Part shown: piece after piece, positions 25,056-34,025 of the stretch
Layout: each line of letters starts with the position of its first letter
Position numbering within the stretch: the stretch's first letter is position 1
Source: NZ13-RE01 sp964612975
GTDB lineage: Bacteria; Dictyoglomota; Dictyoglomia; Dictyoglomales; Dictyoglomaceae
NCBI GenBank assembly: GCA_964612975.1
Contig: CAZTGC010000002.1
Coordinates: 124,001 to 188,000, forward strand
Reading direction: 5' to 3'
DNA: 64,000 nt
The notes under the pieces: generated by a model
What the model saw: only the letters and a program-made list of their open reading frames with translations
What the model was told of the DNA's origin: nothing
Database searches by the model: none
Made by a program: the position numbers and the translations under genes

Positions 25056-26875
25056 TTTTTCAAGGTAGTACCTTGAGCTTCAAAATTCCTAAGATATCTA
25101 TCAATTTCTTCTCCTTCTAAGGTTTCTTTTTCTATTAGCACCTTTGATAATTCCCTTAGGATCTTTTCGTGGGTTTTTAAAATATTTAATGCTCTACTGT
25201 ATGCTGTATCCACAATCTCTTTTATCTCTTCATCAATTATTTTTGCTGTATCCTCACTGAAATTTCTAATTTGCATTAAATCCTTTCCTAAAAACACTTC
25301 AGAGTGCTGATCTCCTAAGGACAGATTCTTTAACCTTTTACTCATACCAAACTCACATATCATTTTTCTGGCAATTTCCACTGCTCTTTTGAGATCATCG
25401 GCAGCACCAGAAGTGGGTTGTCCAAATATTAACTCTTCTGCAGCTCTTCCTCCTAACAAAACTGAAATTTCTGCCTCTAATTCTTCTTTCGTAAGTAAAT
25501 ATCTATCCTCTTCTGGTATTTGTAAGGTATATCCAAGGGCTAATCCCCTAGGAATTATTGTTACCTTATGTACGGGATTTGCCTTGGGGAGCAGTTTTCC
25601 TACTAAGGCATGTCCCAACTCATGAAAAGCTACAATTTCTTTTTCGCTACTTCTTATTATTCTACTTTTCTTTTCAGGTCCTGCAATAACCTTTTCTATT
25701 GCTTCTTCAAAATCTTGCATATTAATTTCCTTTCTATTTCCTCTGGCAGCTAAAATTGCAGCTTCATTTACTAAATTAGCTAAATCAGCACCTACAAATC
25801 CTGGAGTTCCCTTTGCCAATAATTCTATATTTACATCTTTTGCAATAGGTTTTCCCCTTATATGAACCTCAAGGATTTTTTTTCTTCCTTCTAAGTTTGG
25901 TCTATCCACAACTACTCTTCTATCAAATCTTCCAGGCCTTAGAAGGGCAGTGTCCAATATATCAGGCCTATTAGTAGCTGCAAGAACTATAACATTAGTA
26001 TTCTCGTCAAATCCATCCATTTCCACTAAAAGTTGGTTTAAGGTTTGCTCTCGCTCGTCATGCCCACCACCAAGTCCTGCACCCCTATGTCTTCCCACTG
26101 CATCCAATTCATCAATGAAAACTATAGATGGAGATAGTCTCTTTGCTTGATTAAAAAGATCCCTTACCCTTGCTGCTCCAACCCCCACAAACATTTCTAC
26201 AAATTCAGATCCACTTATAGAAAGAAATGGAACATTAGCTTCTCCAGCTACCGCTCTTGCTAATAAAGTTTTTCCGGTTCCTGGAGGGCCTACCAGGAGA
26301 ATTCCCTTTGGAATTTTTGCTCCCAATTGACGGAACTTTTGAGGATTTCTAAGGAACTCTACTACTTCTTTTAATTCTTCCTTTGCTTCCTCGACTCCTG
26401 CTACATCTGCAAAGGTAACCTTTGGCTTATTATCTAAGAAAATACGTACTTTACTTCTTCCAAAGGAAAAGGCTTGATTATTACCTCCTTGAAGTTGACG
26501 AAGCAGAAGCCACATAAAGAAGAATACAAAAAGATATGGTCCAAATCCCAAAAGGATATTTAACCATAAAGGAGTATTCTCTTGGGGTTTTACATCTATT
26601 TCCACATCGTGGGCTACTAATTTATCTATTATTTTTGAGTCTTGTAGGGGAATTGTTACAGAGAATTTTGTTCCATTTTTATATATTCCTTCTATTTTTC
26701 TATCAATAATGGTGACCTTTGCTATTTCATTTCTTTCAATACTTCTTAAGAATTCAGAATAATTTATCTCAATACCCCTTTTATTTAGATCCAAAGGTGG
26801 ATTTATAAAGGTATATATTAAAATTATAATTAAAATTAAGAAAATTAATTTTTGTATAAAATTCTTCAATTTCAA
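25052..26875 (-). CDS. ftsH: ATP-dependent zinc metalloprotease FtsH
   Basis: 607 aa. Two TM helices (about 6-24 and 103-125) flank a periplasmic domain; then the AAA module with Walker A GPPGTGKT (196-203), Walker B FIDELDA and second region of homology TNRPDILDTALLRPGRFDRR. The zinc protease motif is HELGH (418-422; most FtsH have HEAGH), and GAADDL holds the third ligand. It degrades misfolded membrane and some cytosolic proteins. TTG start 1 base after the tilS stop, backed by GGGAGGT at 26881-26887. The tilS-ftsH pair is a conserved bacterial order. Confidence 0.97.
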   Translation of the reverse strand: MKLKNFIQKLIFLILIIILIYTFINPPLDLNKRGIEINYSEFLRSIERNEIAKVTIIDRKIEGIYKNGTKFSVTIPLQDSKIIDKLVAHDVEIDVKPQENTPLWLNILLGFGPYLFVFFFMWLLLRQLQGGNNQAFSFGRSKVRIFLDNKPKVTFADVAGVEEAKEELKEVVEFLRNPQKFRQLGAKIPKGILLVGPPGTGKTLLARAVAGEANVPFLSISGSEFVEMFVGVGAARVRDLFNQAKRLSPSIVFIDELDAVGRHRGAGLGGGHDEREQTLNQLLVEMDGFDENTNVIVLAATNRPDILDTALLRPGRFDRRVVVDRPNLEGRKKILEVHIRGKPIAKDVNIELLAKGTPGFVGADLANLVNEAAILAARGNRKEINMQDFEEAIEKVIAGPEKKSRIIRSSEKEIVAFHELGHALVGKLLPKANPVHKVTIIPRGLALGYTLQIPEEDRYLLTKEELEAEISVLLGGRAAEELIFGQPTSGAADDLKRAVEIARKMICEFGMSKRLKNLSLGDQHSEVFLGKDLMQIRNFSEDTAKIIDEEIKEIVDTAYSRALNILKTHEKILRELSKVLIEKETLEGEEIDRYLRNFEAQGTTLKN

Positions 26876-26876
26876 T

Positions 26877-28250
26877 TTAAACCTCCCTTTCTACTCTAAT
26901 AAGTAGAATATTTTTTGTATTTTCATCAATTCTTGCCACATCACTTCTTCCTAATCCCACTATCCAAAGAAGCTCATTCCCTCCAGATATTAAAGGTATA
27001 GAATTCCTCTTAAAAAGAGGAACCTTTTTATCTACAAAAAAGTCTTGCAATTTTTTACTTTTCCCTCCAAGTCCAAAGGGCTTAAATCTATCTCCTTTTT
27101 TCCAAGTTCTTATTATCAATTCCTCTAATTTTATTTTATCATAGTCAAAATATACTTGAAAGGAATTTTGAAAATCAATATTTTGGACAGATTCCTTCTC
27201 AACTAATTCCGCAATAATTTTTTCTCCTGTGGGAAGTTTTAATTGCCCTGGAATTTTCAATGTTAAAGAATATTCTTGATGCTCCTTTTGAGGAAGTATC
27301 AAAATTTTATCCTTTAAGTTGTATATTTCGATAAAATCTATTCTCCCTAAAAACCCTCTCTTGGATTTTTCCATCTGAGTTATAATCTTTATAAGGGTTT
27401 CAGAAGGAAGATTTTTATTAAGATTATTAAATATTTGAGAAATAACTCTAAGTTTTATGGGGAAAGCTAATTCCTTCCATGTGGAGAAATTTATTGCAAA
27501 GTGGCCTTTCTCTTTTTCTATTTCTTTATTAAAATAATTTTCTGCAATTTTACTTAAAAATTTTTCCTCTTCTTCAGCAATTTTTCTCTGGGTTAATAGA
27601 CTTTCTGGAAAATGTTTAGATATTTCTTGAAGGAAAGGAATTAATTGCCAACGGACTTTATTCCTCAAAGTAATTGGAAGAAAATTAGTATAGTCTTCGT
27701 GATAAATTATGTTATTTCTTTTACAATACTCTCTAAGCTCTTCCTTTTTAATATTGAGTAATGGTCTTATTATTTTTCCTCTTTTTACAGGAATTCCTAT
27801 TAAACCCTTAAGTCCTATTCCCCTTAAAAAGTTCATGATAATAGATTCTATTTGATCATCCAAGGTATGACCTAAAGCAATTTTATTTATCCCCTTTTCC
27901 TCGGCTAATGTTTCTAATAGTTTATACCTTTCTTCTCTCAATTCCGACTCCTTTAAAGATCTTTTAGATATATCTAAAAAAAAGTAAGGTAAATCTCTCT
28001 CTTCTGCAAATTTTTTGATAAGGTTTTTTTCTATAAAAGTATCCCCTCTTACAAAGTGTTCCACATAGGCCAGGAAGATTTTCCAGTTAAAAATATGAGA
28101 AAGATTAAAAAGTATGTGAGAAAGAGAAAAAGAATCACATCCTCCTGAAATTCCTATAAGGATGGAATCTGAGGGCTCTAAAAGAGATTCTTTATTTATA
28201 AAATCTAAAATTCTATTTTCTAAAGAATCTAAAACCTTTTTATTTTTCAC
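26877..28250 (-). CDS. tilS: tRNA(Ile)-lysidine synthase
   Basis: 457 aa. The PP-loop ATP motif is SGGCDS (35-40; usually SGGxDS), followed by YVEHFVRGD, LALGHTLDDQIES and the C-terminal TilS domains (RTWKKGDRFKPFG, KKLQDFFVDKKVP). TilS converts C34 of tRNA-Ile(CAU) to lysidine so that it reads AUA. The start is GTG, only 5 bases downstream of the CCA end of a CAT-anticodon tRNA on the same strand, with no Shine-Dalgarno sequence. The mRNA leader is thus the tRNA itself, unless the start is further in. Confidence 0.93.
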   Translation of the reverse strand: MKNKKVLDSLENRILDFINKESLLEPSDSILIGISGGCDSFSLSHILFNLSHIFNWKIFLAYVEHFVRGDTFIEKNLIKKFAEERDLPYFFLDISKRSLKESELREERYKLLETLAEEKGINKIALGHTLDDQIESIIMNFLRGIGLKGLIGIPVKRGKIIRPLLNIKKEELREYCKRNNIIYHEDYTNFLPITLRNKVRWQLIPFLQEISKHFPESLLTQRKIAEEEEKFLSKIAENYFNKEIEKEKGHFAINFSTWKELAFPIKLRVISQIFNNLNKNLPSETLIKIITQMEKSKRGFLGRIDFIEIYNLKDKILILPQKEHQEYSLTLKIPGQLKLPTGEKIIAELVEKESVQNIDFQNSFQVYFDYDKIKLEELIIRTWKKGDRFKPFGLGGKSKKLQDFFVDKKVPLFKRNSIPLISGGNELLWIVGLGRSDVARIDENTKNILLIRVEREV

Positions 28251-28255
28251 TTTTA

Positions 28256-28331
28256 TGGTGGCGGTGCAGGGGTTCGAACCCTGGACACCACGGTTATGAA
28301 CCGTGTGCTCTAACCGCTGAGCTACACCGCC
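28256..28331 (-). tRNA. tRNA-Met (CAT)
   Basis: 76 nt including encoded CCA. Acceptor GGCGGTG/CACCGCC, D arm GCTC...GAGC, anticodon stem CACGG/CCGTG with loop TTCATAA, T arm CAGGG-TTCGAAC-CCCTG. CAT can mean elongator Met or Ile2 (a TilS substrate). The acceptor stem resembles bacterial elongator tRNA-Met and it is not an initiator (no C1 mismatch). Ile2 cannot be excluded by eye and the tilS neighbour makes the question worth asking. Confidence 0.9.
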
Positions 28332-28350
28332 TAATAATCTTTCATGAAGT

Positions 28351-28379
28351 ATTATACAGGAAACTCAGTATTAAAACAA
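28351..28379 (-). promoter_or_regulatory. Promoter for tRNA(CAT)-tilS-ftsH
   Basis: On the minus strand TTGTTT (plus 28374-28379), a 17-bp spacer and TATAAT (plus 28351-28356). The predicted start is about 13 nt before the tRNA 5' end (28331). No other promoter is evident before tilS. Confidence 0.7.
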
Positions 28380-28450
28380 GTTTTAAATTTCTCTTTACTA
28401 AACTTGAAAGTTATGATAAACTTTCCTTCGAAAAGAGAATTAAAAGTTCT

Positions 28451-28539
28451 GCCGGAGTGGCGGAGTTGGCAGACGCACTGGACTTAAAATCCAGAGGGTA
28501 GCAGTACCCGTGCCGGTTCGAGTCCGGCCTCCGGCACCA
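28451..28539 (+). tRNA. tRNA-Leu (TAA)
   Basis: 89 nt with encoded CCA and a long variable arm, as expected for class II tRNA. Acceptor GCCGGAG/CTCCGGC; anticodon stem CTGGA/TCCAG with loop CTTAAAA gives anticodon TAA for UUA codons. A weak TTTACT-17-TAAACT pair (28394-28422) could be its promoter. It is followed 37 bases later by the DUF1292 gene. Confidence 0.95.
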
Positions 28540-28576
28540 CTTTTGATTCCCTTTAATTTTTTTAATGAGGTGATTT

Positions 28577-28885
28577 ATGGCAGAGCATCAACATGAAGAA
28601 GATATTTTGATCCTTGAAGATGAAAATGGAGAAAAGTATGAGTACATTATTAGAGATTTTGTGGAGGTTGACGAAAGAACATATGTCCTACTTTCCCCAA
28701 AATCTTCAAATGATCCTGAAGAAATATATGTATTTCGTTGCAGACTTTTCGATGAAAATGGAGAATTTTATATTGAGGGTCTTGAAGAAATTGAAAGTGA
28801 AGACGAGTTTGAAAGGGTTGTGGAAGCATTGGAGGAAGAAGAATGGGAGGAAGATATGGAGGAAGAAGATTTGGAAGAAAAGTAG
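28577..28885 (+). CDS. DUF1292 domain protein
   Basis: 102 aa, very acidic. The core DILILEDENGEKYEYIIRDFVEVDERTYVLL is the DUF1292 (YrzB) fold. Function is unknown; in Firmicutes it lies near yrrK/mltG. The C-terminal 20 residues are nearly all Glu/Asp. GAGGTG precedes the ATG. Its final third is read in another frame as the basic N-terminus of MltG. Confidence 0.88.
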   Translation: MAEHQHEEDILILEDENGEKYEYIIRDFVEVDERTYVLLSPKSSNDPEEIYVFRCRLFDENGEFYIEGLEEIESEDEFERVVEALEEEEWEEDMEEEDLEEK

Positions 28886-29867
28886 TTTAATTCTAAGTCT
28901 TTTTCTTTTATTATTTTTTCTTTTCTTTGCAATTAGTTTAACTCCCAAAAATTTTAAGAAAGAAGAAAAAATAGAATTTTATATCCCCAAGGGAAGTTCT
29001 GCTTTAGAAGTTGGACATCTTCTTAAAAAAAGGGGATTAATTCTCTCCGAATTTACCTTTTGGATTTGGTGTAAATTACTTGGAGTGGAAAAAAGATTAA
29101 AATTTGGCTATTACGAACTTTCCCCCCATTTAAATGTTTTGCAAATACTTAATAAGCTTGTCCAAGGAGATACTCTAAAAATCAAAATTACAATTCCCGA
29201 GGGTTTAAGTTTAGAAGGGATCTCACATGTGTTGTCATCTAATTTGGGAATTTCAAGGGAGAAATTTATAGAACTTTCTAAAAATCCTAAGAATTTAAAG
29301 GGGATAGAAAAATATTTTTCTGAGAAAATTCCATCTTCTTTGGAGGGATATCTTTTCCCTGAGACCTATTATTTTTCAAAGGATATAAGTGAGGAAGATA
29401 TAATTTTAAATATGATTGACACCTTTTTTAAAAAAATAAATAAGGAGATCCCAAATTGGAAGGAGATATTGAAAAATAAGAATTTATCTTTTAATGATTG
29501 GGTAATTCTAGCTTCAATTGTTGAAAAGGAAGGAAAGCTTGAAGAAGAAAGACCGCTAATTGCAGGAGTTTTTATAAATCGGTTAAAAAGTGGTTATAAG
29601 TTACAATCCTGTGCAACTGTTGAATACATTTTTAATTTTAAAAAACCAATTTTAACCTATGAAGATTTAAAAGTAGATTCTTCTTATAATACTTATATTT
29701 ACTATGGTCTTCCTCCAACTCCCATCTCTTCCCCTTCCCTTTCTTCTTTAAAAGCAGTATTATATCCCCAGGGAGATTATATGTTTTTTGTTTCAAAGGG
29801 GGATGGAAGCCATTACTTTACAAAAGAGTATAATGAACATTTAAAAATTCAAAAGGGAAAGAAATGA
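28818..29867 (+). CDS. mltG: Endolytic transglycosylase MltG (YceG)
   Basis: About 349 aa if TTG 28818 is the start. MltG cleaves nascent glycan strands at the membrane and sets chain length. Basic N-terminus, one TM helix (SLILSLFLLLFFLFF), a LysM-like region (IPKGSSALEVGHLLKKRGLI), then the YceG catalytic core with YLFPETYYF, the catalytic Glu in ASIVEKEGKLEEERP, AGVFINRL and LQSCATVEYIF. The frame is open to 28614, over the DUF1292 gene; no ATG lies near the TM helix. The start is therefore uncertain: TTG 28818 gives a Lys/Arg-rich tail fitting the positive-inside rule. Confidence 0.85.
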   Translation: MWKHWRKKNGRKIWRKKIWKKSSLILSLFLLLFFLFFAISLTPKNFKKEEKIEFYIPKGSSALEVGHLLKKRGLILSEFTFWIWCKLLGVEKRLKFGYYELSPHLNVLQILNKLVQGDTLKIKITIPEGLSLEGISHVLSSNLGISREKFIELSKNPKNLKGIEKYFSEKIPSSLEGYLFPETYYFSKDISEEDIILNMIDTFFKKINKEIPNWKEILKNKNLSFNDWVILASIVEKEGKLEEERPLIAGVFINRLKSGYKLQSCATVEYIFNFKKPILTYEDLKVDSSYNTYIYYGLPPTPISSPSLSSLKAVLYPQGDYMFFVSKGDGSHYFTKEYNEHLKIQKGKK

Positions 29868-29870
29868 GAT

Positions 29871-30392
29871 ATGTGGAAGGAACTTAAACCTAAAAGGTAT
29901 ATCCATTCTATTTTTAAAATAGATTTTGAAGGATTGTATAAAGAAGGATTTAGGGGTATAATTTTTGATCTTGATAATACTATTGTTCCATGGGATGAAA
30001 GTAATATAGACTCAAAAACTTTGCAGTTTTTGGAAAAAATTAAAAAAGTTGGATTTAAGATAATTATAATATCTAACAATTGGTCTATTAGAAGAGTTAA
30101 ATATTATTCAAATATGACAAATATACCAGCTCTTGGTGGTGCTTTAAAGCCTCGGAATAAATCCTTTAAGAAAGCCTTAAATATTCTTAAAACTTCTCCC
30201 GAGACAACTTTAGTAATTGGTGATAGAATATTAACAGATGTATGGGGAGGAAATAGATTGGGAATGTATACTATTTTAGTTTCTCCGTTAAATAAAAATG
30301 AGATATGGATAAAAAAATGGACTGTTAGGTTATTGGAAAATTTCTTCATAAAACTCTGGATAAAAAAGGGTGAGCTTATAGAGGAGGCTTAA
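29871..30392 (+). CDS. YqeG-family HAD IIIA phosphatase
   Basis: 173 aa. HAD motif I is FDLDNTIVPW (nucleophile DxD), motif II IIISNN, motif III Lys in KPRNKSF and motif IV GDRILTDVWGGNRLG. This is the YqeG/phosphatidylglycerophosphate phosphatase GEP4-like subfamily. In the latter role it would dephosphorylate PgsA product (inference). It starts 3 bases after the mltG stop and is followed 3 bases later by the pilB start. Confidence 0.88.
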   Translation: MWKELKPKRYIHSIFKIDFEGLYKEGFRGIIFDLDNTIVPWDESNIDSKTLQFLEKIKKVGFKIIIISNNWSIRRVKYYSNMTNIPALGGALKPRNKSFKKALNILKTSPETTLVIGDRILTDVWGGNRLGMYTILVSPLNKNEIWIKKWTVRLLENFFIKLWIKKGELIEEA

Positions 30393-30395
30393 AAA

Positions 30396-32921
30396 TTGAT
30401 AAAGCCCTTTGATGAAAAGATATTAGGTTCTTTAAAAGAAAAAAAAATATTAAATGAAGAGATCTATAGTAAGCTTATAAACGTACTTCAAATTTCTAAT
30501 CAAGATATACAAGCTATTTTACTGGAACAAAATATTTTAAAACCTTACGAGTTAGTAGAGGTTATCGCAGAGATTTTAAATTGGAAAATTTTAAGACTTG
30601 AGAAGCCTGAACCTGATCCTAAAGCCTTAAAGATTATTCCCTCATTTCTTACCAAATTTTATAAATTTATACCATTAAAAATTGAAAATAATACCCTTCA
30701 TGTTGGATTTACTCTTCCCGTGAAACCTGCAGCTTTAGATGATATTACTCTTATAACAGGTTATTCTGTGGTTCCATATATTTTAGATATACCTTGTGAA
30801 GATATCTTAAGAGAAGAAAAAGAAGAGATAACTTCTGATGTTTCTCAAGAAGTGCTTGATACGGAAAACTTAAAGGTATCAGAAAGGGAAAAGATTATTG
30901 AGGTAAAGGAAGAAGAAATAGAAAATATAGATGAAATAATACAGGAAATACAGAAAATTGAAGAGGAAAAAGAAGCTAAGGAGGAAGATATTGAGGGTAT
31001 AGAGGAAATAATGAAAGGGGGACAAAAAACCGAAGAAGAAACCGAGGAAAGGATTATTGAGATAAAAGAGGAAGAAATAGGAAATATTGGGGAAATAATT
31101 GAAGAGATTGAGAAGGAGCAAAAGAAAGAAGATATTAGTAAATCCAAACTTATTATGGAGAAGATTGTTGGAGCGGTAAAGGATAGTATTCCTTTAGGGG
31201 ATACCTCTGTAAGGGAGAAAAGAACTACAAAAATTCCAAGAAGAAGATTATTGGGAGAAATTCTTATTGAAGAGGGAATTGTAACTAAAGAACAATTGGA
31301 AATTGCTTTAGAAGAGTCTCATAAGAGAGCAAAACCCCTTGGGGAGACTCTTCTTGAACTTAAATTTATTAATGATTATCAACTGGCACAAGTTTTAAGT
31401 ATTCAATTAGGATTCCCATTCAAATCTCTAAGGGGAATAAAAATTGATCCTGAAGTGGCAAGATTAATTAATTTTTCTAAAGCAAAACAGGATTTAATTC
31501 TTCCCCTATATAAAGAGAATAATAGGGTAATTGTAGCTATGGTTGATCCTGCAAATATTATGGCTTTAGATGATATAAAAATGATTGCAAAGGCTGAAGT
31601 AGATCCTGTTGTTGTTCCTAAGAGCGAATTCTTAGATGCAATAAGTAGATTATGGACAACTCAGGAGATGAAGGAAATTATAGAAGACTTTATTAGGGTA
31701 GAGGAAAAGGAGCAGCAATTTCAAGAAATTGAGGAAGTAATGGAAGAAACTGGTCCTACAGCAAAATTAGTTAATGGTTTACTCTTAGATGCGGTAAGCC
31801 AAGGTGCCAGTGATATTCATATAGAACCTATAGAAAAGGGAGTTCGGGTGAGATTTAGAATTGATGGGATATTACATGAAATTGCTGAGTTTCCTAAAAA
31901 ATTTCATGCTCCCATAATCTCTCGTATAAAAATAATAAGTGATATGGATATTGCTGAAAGAAGAGTTCCTCAAGATGGCCGTATAAAAATGATAATCAGA
32001 GGAAATACTTATGATTTTCGAGTATCTACACTTCCAGGAGTTTTTGGAGAAAAGGCAGTTCTTCGTATCTTAGGAAGGGGTGAAATATCATTATCTTTAG
32101 AAAGTTTAGGGTTTAGCGAAGAAAATTATAAAAAGTATGTAAAAATACTAAAAACTCCCTATGGAATAATATTAGTAACAGGACCTACAGGGAGTGGAAA
32201 ATCTACAACTCTTTATGCATCTCTTAATATGATAAATTCTCCTGATATAAATATAATTACTGTGGAGGATCCTGTAGAATATCAATTGCCAGGAATACAT
32301 CAGGTTCAAGTGAATCCAAAGGCAGGATTAACCTTTGCTAGTGCCCTAAGATCTATCCTTCGTCAAGATCCTGATGTAATCCTTGTGGGAGAGATTAGAG
32401 ATGAAGAGACAGCAAGAATTGCTATTCAGGCAGCTCTAACAGGACATTTAGTCTTATCTACTTTACACACAAATGATGCCCCTTCTGCGGTAACTCGTCT
32501 TATTGATATGGGTATAGAGCCTTTTTTAATTTCCTCTTCTTTGTTGGGAGCTGTATCCCAGAGATTAGTCAGGAGAATTTGCCCAAAATGTAAAATTTCT
32601 TATGAACCAACGATAGATGAATTGAAGATCTTAGAAGAGAATCTTGGCGATAAAGTCGATCTAAAGAATATAACTTTATATAAGGGGAAAGGATGCACCT
32701 TTTGTAATAATAGAGGATATAAAGGAAGAACTGCAATTCATGAGATTATGCTAATTGATGATGATGTGAGGGAATTGATCCTAAAAAAGGTATCTAAGGA
32801 AACTATTCGAGAAACCGCAAGAAAGAAGGGTATGTATACTCTAAGAGAAGATGGAATTTTAAAGGTTTTAAGTGGTATTACCACCATTGAAGAGGTTATG
32901 AGGGTAACTGCTGCTGATTAG
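30396..32921 (+). CDS. pilB: Type IV pilus assembly ATPase PilB (GspE family) with long acidic linker
   Basis: 841 aa, much longer than typical PilB (about 560). TTG start with GAGGAGG (30381-30387) upstream. One MshEN/T2SSE_N-like domain (about 10-130) is followed by a Glu-rich linker (about 135-280) with imperfect repeats of KEEEI-NI-EII, then a second MshEN domain (284-415) with LLGEILIEEGIVTKEQL. The ATPase has Walker A GPTGSGKS (596-603), Walker B VILVGEIRDE, a His box HTND (691) and tetracysteine zinc site Cys729, 732, 767, 770. It drives pilus extension. Both MshEN domains could bind c-di-GMP (family knowledge, not shown). Confidence 0.95.
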   Translation: MIKPFDEKILGSLKEKKILNEEIYSKLINVLQISNQDIQAILLEQNILKPYELVEVIAEILNWKILRLEKPEPDPKALKIIPSFLTKFYKFIPLKIENNTLHVGFTLPVKPAALDDITLITGYSVVPYILDIPCEDILREEKEEITSDVSQEVLDTENLKVSEREKIIEVKEEEIENIDEIIQEIQKIEEEKEAKEEDIEGIEEIMKGGQKTEEETEERIIEIKEEEIGNIGEIIEEIEKEQKKEDISKSKLIMEKIVGAVKDSIPLGDTSVREKRTTKIPRRRLLGEILIEEGIVTKEQLEIALEESHKRAKPLGETLLELKFINDYQLAQVLSIQLGFPFKSLRGIKIDPEVARLINFSKAKQDLILPLYKENNRVIVAMVDPANIMALDDIKMIAKAEVDPVVVPKSEFLDAISRLWTTQEMKEIIEDFIRVEEKEQQFQEIEEVMEETGPTAKLVNGLLLDAVSQGASDIHIEPIEKGVRVRFRIDGILHEIAEFPKKFHAPIISRIKIISDMDIAERRVPQDGRIKMIIRGNTYDFRVSTLPGVFGEKAVLRILGRGEISLSLESLGFSEENYKKYVKILKTPYGIILVTGPTGSGKSTTLYASLNMINSPDINIITVEDPVEYQLPGIHQVQVNPKAGLTFASALRSILRQDPDVILVGEIRDEETARIAIQAALTGHLVLSTLHTNDAPSAVTRLIDMGIEPFLISSSLLGAVSQRLVRRICPKCKISYEPTIDELKILEENLGDKVDLKNITLYKGKGCTFCNNRGYKGRTAIHEIMLIDDDVRELILKKVSKETIRETARKKGMYTLREDGILKVLSGITTIEEVMRVTAAD

Positions 32922-32937
32922 AAGGGAGGTTTTAATT

Positions 32938-34020
32938 ATGCCAGGTCTTTCTATGATAGATATTTTACAAGAAGCTATAAAAAAGAATGCTTCTGACGTT
33001 CATATAACAGTAGGGGTTTCCCCTATTTTTAGGATTAGGGGTCAGTTAATTCCCCAAACTCAATACCCTTCTTTAACTCCTCAAGATACTATGGAATTAA
33101 TATTTAGTCTTCTTACCGAGGAGAATAAGCAAAGATTTCAAGAAAAAAGAGAATTAGACTTCTCTGTAGGGGTAAAAGGGGAAGGGAGATTTAGAGTAAA
33201 TGCCTTCTTCCAAAGAAATAGTGTCGCAGCTGTATTTAGACTTATTCCTTGGCAAGTTCCAAGCTTTCAGGAATTAGGTCTTCCTTTAACTGTACTTAAG
33301 GAATTGGCAGGTCTCCCAAGGGGATTAATATTGGTAACAGGTCCCACAGGAAGTGGAAAATCCACAACGTTGGCAGCAATGATTGATTATATAAATACAA
33401 ATTTCAGTAGACATATCATTACCATAGAAGATCCTATTGAGTATCTCCATACCCATAAAAAATCCATAGTTAATCAAAGGGAAGTAGGGGCAGATACTTA
33501 TTCCTTTGCTAATGCTTTAAGATCTGCATTGAGAGAGGATCCTGACGTGATTTTGGTGGGTGAGATGAGAGATTTAGAAACAACCTCTATTGCTCTCACT
33601 GCAGCAGAAACAGGACACTTAGTTATGGCAACATTACACACTGTTGATGCAGTTCAAAGCATCGAGAGAATTGTGGATCAGTTTCCAGCTCATCAACAAC
33701 AGCAAATTAGGATTCAGCTTTCTGGAGTCCTTCAAGGAGTAATATCTCAACAACTACTTCCTACAAAAGATGGGGGAAGAAGGGTTCCTGCAGTTGAGGT
33801 GTTAATAGCTGTTTCTGCAGTAAGAAGTTTAATTAGAGAGGCAAAAACTCCTCAAATTTATAATGTCATTCAAACAAGTGGAAAATTAGGTATGCAAACA
33901 ATGGATCAGTCATTGGTGGACTTAGTAAAAAGAAATCTTATAACTGAAGAAGTTGCTCTTCAAAGGGCTGTTAATAAGGATGAACTTCTTAGGCTTTTGT
34001 GGGGTGAGGCAAGGAGGTGA
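32938..34020 (+). CDS. pilT: Type IV pilus retraction ATPase PilT
   Basis: 360 aa. An N-terminal PAS-like domain (ASDVHITVG) and RecA-like ATPase: Walker A GPTGSGKS (135-142), Asp box EDPIEYLH, Walker B VILVGEMRD, His box THTLHT-type ATLHTVDA, and the C-terminal retraction segment SLIREAKTPQI in the place of AIRNLIRE. It powers pilus retraction for twitching and DNA uptake. GGGAGG precedes the ATG. The stop overlaps the ribosome site of pilC. Confidence 0.95.
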   Translation: MPGLSMIDILQEAIKKNASDVHITVGVSPIFRIRGQLIPQTQYPSLTPQDTMELIFSLLTEENKQRFQEKRELDFSVGVKGEGRFRVNAFFQRNSVAAVFRLIPWQVPSFQELGLPLTVLKELAGLPRGLILVTGPTGSGKSTTLAAMIDYINTNFSRHIITIEDPIEYLHTHKKSIVNQREVGADTYSFANALRSALREDPDVILVGEMRDLETTSIALTAAETGHLVMATLHTVDAVQSIERIVDQFPAHQQQQIRIQLSGVLQGVISQQLLPTKDGGRRVPAVEVLIAVSAVRSLIREAKTPQIYNVIQTSGKLGMQTMDQSLVDLVKRNLITEEVALQRAVNKDELLRLLWGEARR

Positions 34021-34025
34021 TCTAA

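Noticed and set aside
28614..28817. N-terminal extension of MltG over the DUF1292 gene
   Set aside because: The extension has no MltG homology and only mirrors DUF1292; the frame is open because the region is purine-rich.
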